Shown: positions 5,810 through 7,770 of the stretch, piece by piece
Numbering within the stretch: the first letter of the stretch is position 1
Layout of the letters: the number at the start of each line of letters is the position of its first letter
From: Candidatus Nomurabacteria bacterium RIFCSPHIGHO2_01_FULL_39_9
GTDB taxonomy: Bacteria; Patescibacteriota; Minisyncoccia; Phycocordibacterales; DATEUR01
Length of the DNA stretch: 7,770 nucleotides
NCBI GenBank assembly: GCA_001786825.1
Contig: MFTL01000028.1
Span: forward strand, 7,536-15,305
Direction: 5' to 3'
Position numbers and translations under genes: made by a program
The notes under the pieces: model-generated
What the model was told of the DNA's origin: nothing
The model's input: the letters and a program-made list of their open reading frames with translations, nothing else
Databases searched by the model: none

Positions 5810-6547
5810 ATTCCGCCATTCTTTTATAATACTCTTTTCATCTGCCGCATCAAGTGTTTTTCGAAAAAGCGCCTTGCTCTTGCCCCGCACACGCTTCTCA
5901 CATTCCGGCCAAGTTTTGTGAGTCTCAATTTTGCCGTTAACCATACTGACATAAGAGTATGCTTTTTTATGCGATCTTGGACTAACTGATATTTTTTTTA
6001 GTTTTCGCAGAATTGGTTTTTCAGAAATTGAAGTTATCGGTTCCGGCAAAATTTTTTCATAGTCGATTAAATTGCTTTGGAATAATTTAATCGGAAGCTT
6101 TTGGGCAAAGCTTGTGGCAATAATGTCAGCGCGCTCATTTAAAACAATTCCGGTGTGCGAAGAAACCTTATTCCAACGGATTTCATTTTTTTCTTTCAAA
6201 ACGCCAAGCAGTCTTGAAATTTCCTGCCAAAGCTCTTTATTCTTAACCGCCGTTTTTATTTTGCTCTGCCAGTTATTTTTCTGCCAATTTGCCATCCAGC
6301 CAGTAACTCCGCCTAAGACATAAGCCGAATCAATATAGAAAATAATTTCGCTATTTTTTGTATGATGCTCTCCTACTAAAAAAGAGAGAGCTTCAATGAG
6401 CGCGGCAAGCTCCATCTGATTGTTCGTAACATGCTCCTTGTGGCCGCCCAATTCAAAAACGCGATCAGCGATTATAAAAACAGCGCCAAAACCGCCCGGA
6501 CCGGGGTTGCCTCTCGAGGAACCGTCAGTGTAGCAAATTATTTTCAT
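5801..6547 (-). CDS. rnhA: Ribonuclease HI with C-terminal viroplasmin/hybrid-binding-like domain
   Basis: 248 residues, versus about 155 for E. coli RNase HI. The catalytic domain (1-148) has YTDGSSRGNPGPGG with D8, NNQMELAAL with E46, YIDSAYVLGG with D73, and SHTG...NERAD with H131 and D141, so all catalytic residues are present. It should cut the RNA strand of RNA-DNA hybrids (R-loops, primers). A linker (about 150-190) leads to a second domain (about 195-245: KAYSYVSMVNGK..., THKTWPECEKRVRGKSKALF...). This resembles the viroplasmin / RNase H1 hybrid-binding domain, which in eukaryotic RNase H1 is at the N-terminus. The ATG overlaps the recJ stop as ATGA, pointing to coupled translation. 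Lack of a Shine-Dalgarno site fits that. Confidence 0.93.
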   Translation of the reverse strand: MKIICYTDGSSRGNPGPGGFGAVFIIADRVFELGGHKEHVTNNQMELAALIEALSFLVGEHHTKNSEIIFYIDSAYVLGGVTGWMANWQKNNWQSKIKTAVKNKELWQEISRLLGVLKEKNEIRWNKVSSHTGIVLNERADIIATSFAQKLPIKLFQSNLIDYEKILPEPITSISEKPILRKLKKISVSPRSHKKAYSYVSMVNGKIETHKTWPECEKRVRGKSKALFRKTLDAADEKSIIKEWRNLT

Positions 6548-7770
6548 ACGAAAGAATCTATTCGAAGCCTAAGACTGTTGCGAAAATAATCTTGTTCGAT
6601 GCTGGCTTTAAAACTGATTGGTTCGGGAAATTCTGTTCTTTTTTCATAAAAACAAACAGCGGTGGTTTCATTAATATCGTCAGTGCAAGCGATCGAAAGG
6701 TGAGCATTATTTTGGCCGAATTTTTTTGTGTTGGTTACTTTTAAATTATCAAAAAGAAAAACTGGGCGCGGATTGGCTTCGCCGAAAGGTGCCAAGCGCG
6801 AAATGATTTTGAAATTTTTTGAATTGATGTCGGCGAGACTGGCTCTTAAAAGATCTTCCTTGTTCTCTGCCGTCTTATCTAGGTTGTTTCCCGAATTTTG
6901 TTTCATTGCGATTAGCGTATCAACGAGCCGTTCTTCGAGATAATGAATCTGGTCAAGCGTCGCCGCAAAACCGCCAGCCGCCTCATGGCCGCCAAAAGAA
7001 GCCAAGCTTTGTTCTGGTAATTTCTGCATCAATTCGACAAGACTAATATTTTCGCTGTCAGGCAGTCGGCAAGAACCTTTGATCGCGTCGCCGACTCGCG
7101 TCCAGACGAAACAAGGTCGCTCGTATTCATTGGCGCCGAATGCCGCCGCGAGACCCACCACGCCAAGCGGCCAATCGGGGTTGCCGATAACGATAACATC
7201 GCGCAGCGGTTTTTTTGTAAAAATATTTTTTATTTCTTTTGAGATGGAGGCCACCAAGCCTTTTCTTTCTTTATTAGTCATTTCAATTTTTTGAGCTAAT
7301 TCTCTTGCCCGAAGTAAGTCGTCGGTCGAGAGTATTTCAAAAAGTAAAGCCGAAGAAATTAATCGCGACACGGAATTTAATCTCGGTACAATCGAAAACA
7401 AAACATCATCTTCTTTTATTTCTCTGATCCGTGCCAACTTAATTATTTCTTTCAATCCCAAACGTTTTGTTTTATTTAGAACCTTGAGGCCGTAATAAGC
7501 AAGCGCTCGATTCTCGCCAAGGAGAGGCACTTGATCAGCCAGCGTGGCGAGCGCCACCAGATCAAGCAGCCATTTTTCTTGACCAGTTTCCAAACGACCC
7601 ATCGCTAGAACCAATTTGAAAGCAATCGCCGCTCCGCAAAGCATTTTTTCCGGATAAATACAGCCCGGCTGTTTGGGATTAACAAGAATGCATCTTGGCA
7701 AAATTGGAGGTGGTAGGTGGTGATCAGTTACAACAACATCTAATCCAAGACCGCGGGCGAATTCAACCTC
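6544..7770 (-). CDS. recJ: Single-stranded-DNA-specific exonuclease RecJ (partial, N-terminus beyond window)
   Basis: The frame is open from the right edge to TGA at 6544-6546, giving 408 residues. E. coli RecJ has 577, so the first 150 or so are missing. The DHH motif is seen (GLDVVVTDHHLPPP, 9-22), then LDLVALATLADQVPL (69-83), the RecJ-type PRLN segment (129-135), the DHHA1 domain with VIVIGNPDWPLGVVG (192-206) and the GGHEAAGG motif (260-267), and the C-terminal OB-like part with PFGEANPRPVFLF (328-340). RecJ degrades single-stranded DNA 5' to 3' in recombination and repair, using Mn or Mg. The usual 'GPRLNAAGR' is changed to VPRLNSVSR, but Asn and Arg remain. It is translationally coupled to the downstream RNase HI. 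Confidence 0.95.
   Translation of the reverse strand, partial: EVEFARGLGLDVVVTDHHLPPPILPRCILVNPKQPGCIYPEKMLCGAAIAFKLVLAMGRLETGQEKWLLDLVALATLADQVPLLGENRALAYYGLKVLNKTKRLGLKEIIKLARIREIKEDDVLFSIVPRLNSVSRLISSALLFEILSTDDLLRARELAQKIEMTNKERKGLVASISKEIKNIFTKKPLRDVIVIGNPDWPLGVVGLAAAFGANEYERPCFVWTRVGDAIKGSCRLPDSENISLVELMQKLPEQSLASFGGHEAAGGFAATLDQIHYLEERLVDTLIAMKQNSGNNLDKTAENKEDLLRASLADINSKNFKIISRLAPFGEANPRPVFLFDNLKVTNTKKFGQNNAHLSIACTDDINETTAVCFYEKRTEFPEPISFKASIEQDYFRNSLRLRIDSFV

Overview
The window looks like a piece of a Candidate Phyla Radiation (Patescibacteria) genome, most likely Parcubacteria. This is inferred from protein style, not from a marker-gene tree. The clues are a long secreted protein mixing tryptophan-rich, Ig-like and Cys-rich repeats with a C-terminal carboxypeptidase-regulatory-like domain, an atypical Fe/Mn superoxide dismutase, an RNase HI with a C-terminal hybrid-binding domain, a free-standing LAGLIDADG endonuclease, short intergenic gaps, AT-rich DNA and few Shine-Dalgarno sites. 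Coding is almost continuous and no stretch over 300 bases lacks a gene.

Layout. Positions 1-2412 (minus) hold 804 codons of a large signal-peptide-bearing surface protein whose 3' end lies outside the window. One base upstream of its start codon is the stop of an M50 (site-2-protease type) membrane metalloprotease (2414-3100, minus). Diverging from it are rpmB (bL28, 3162-3401) and, 4 bases later, a superoxide dismutase (3406-3996), both plus. Converging on them is a tRNA-Leu(CAG) (4017-4100, minus) without encoded CCA. Upstream of the tRNA lie a LAGLIDADG homing-endonuclease gene (4180-4752 or 4821, minus) and a small protein kinase (4767-5492, minus). An unrecognised 75-residue protein (5526-5753, minus) has its own consensus-like promoter and intrinsic terminator. 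At the right end, recJ (5' end outside the window) overlaps an RNase HI gene by ATGA (5801-7770, minus).

Functional grouping. recJ and the RNase H gene form a nucleic-acid-processing pair. The M50 protease and the surface protein are probably co-transcribed. bL28 and SOD form a two-gene plus-strand unit.

Most notable. The endonuclease frame ends at an amber codon but stays open beyond it, and reads a further basic segment that looks like the normal C-terminus of this family. That tail also contains a well-spaced promoter for the tRNA-Leu. The endonuclease's own probable promoter lies inside the kinase 3' end and points to a leaderless GTG start. I see no CRISPR array, insertion sequence or evident defence system.
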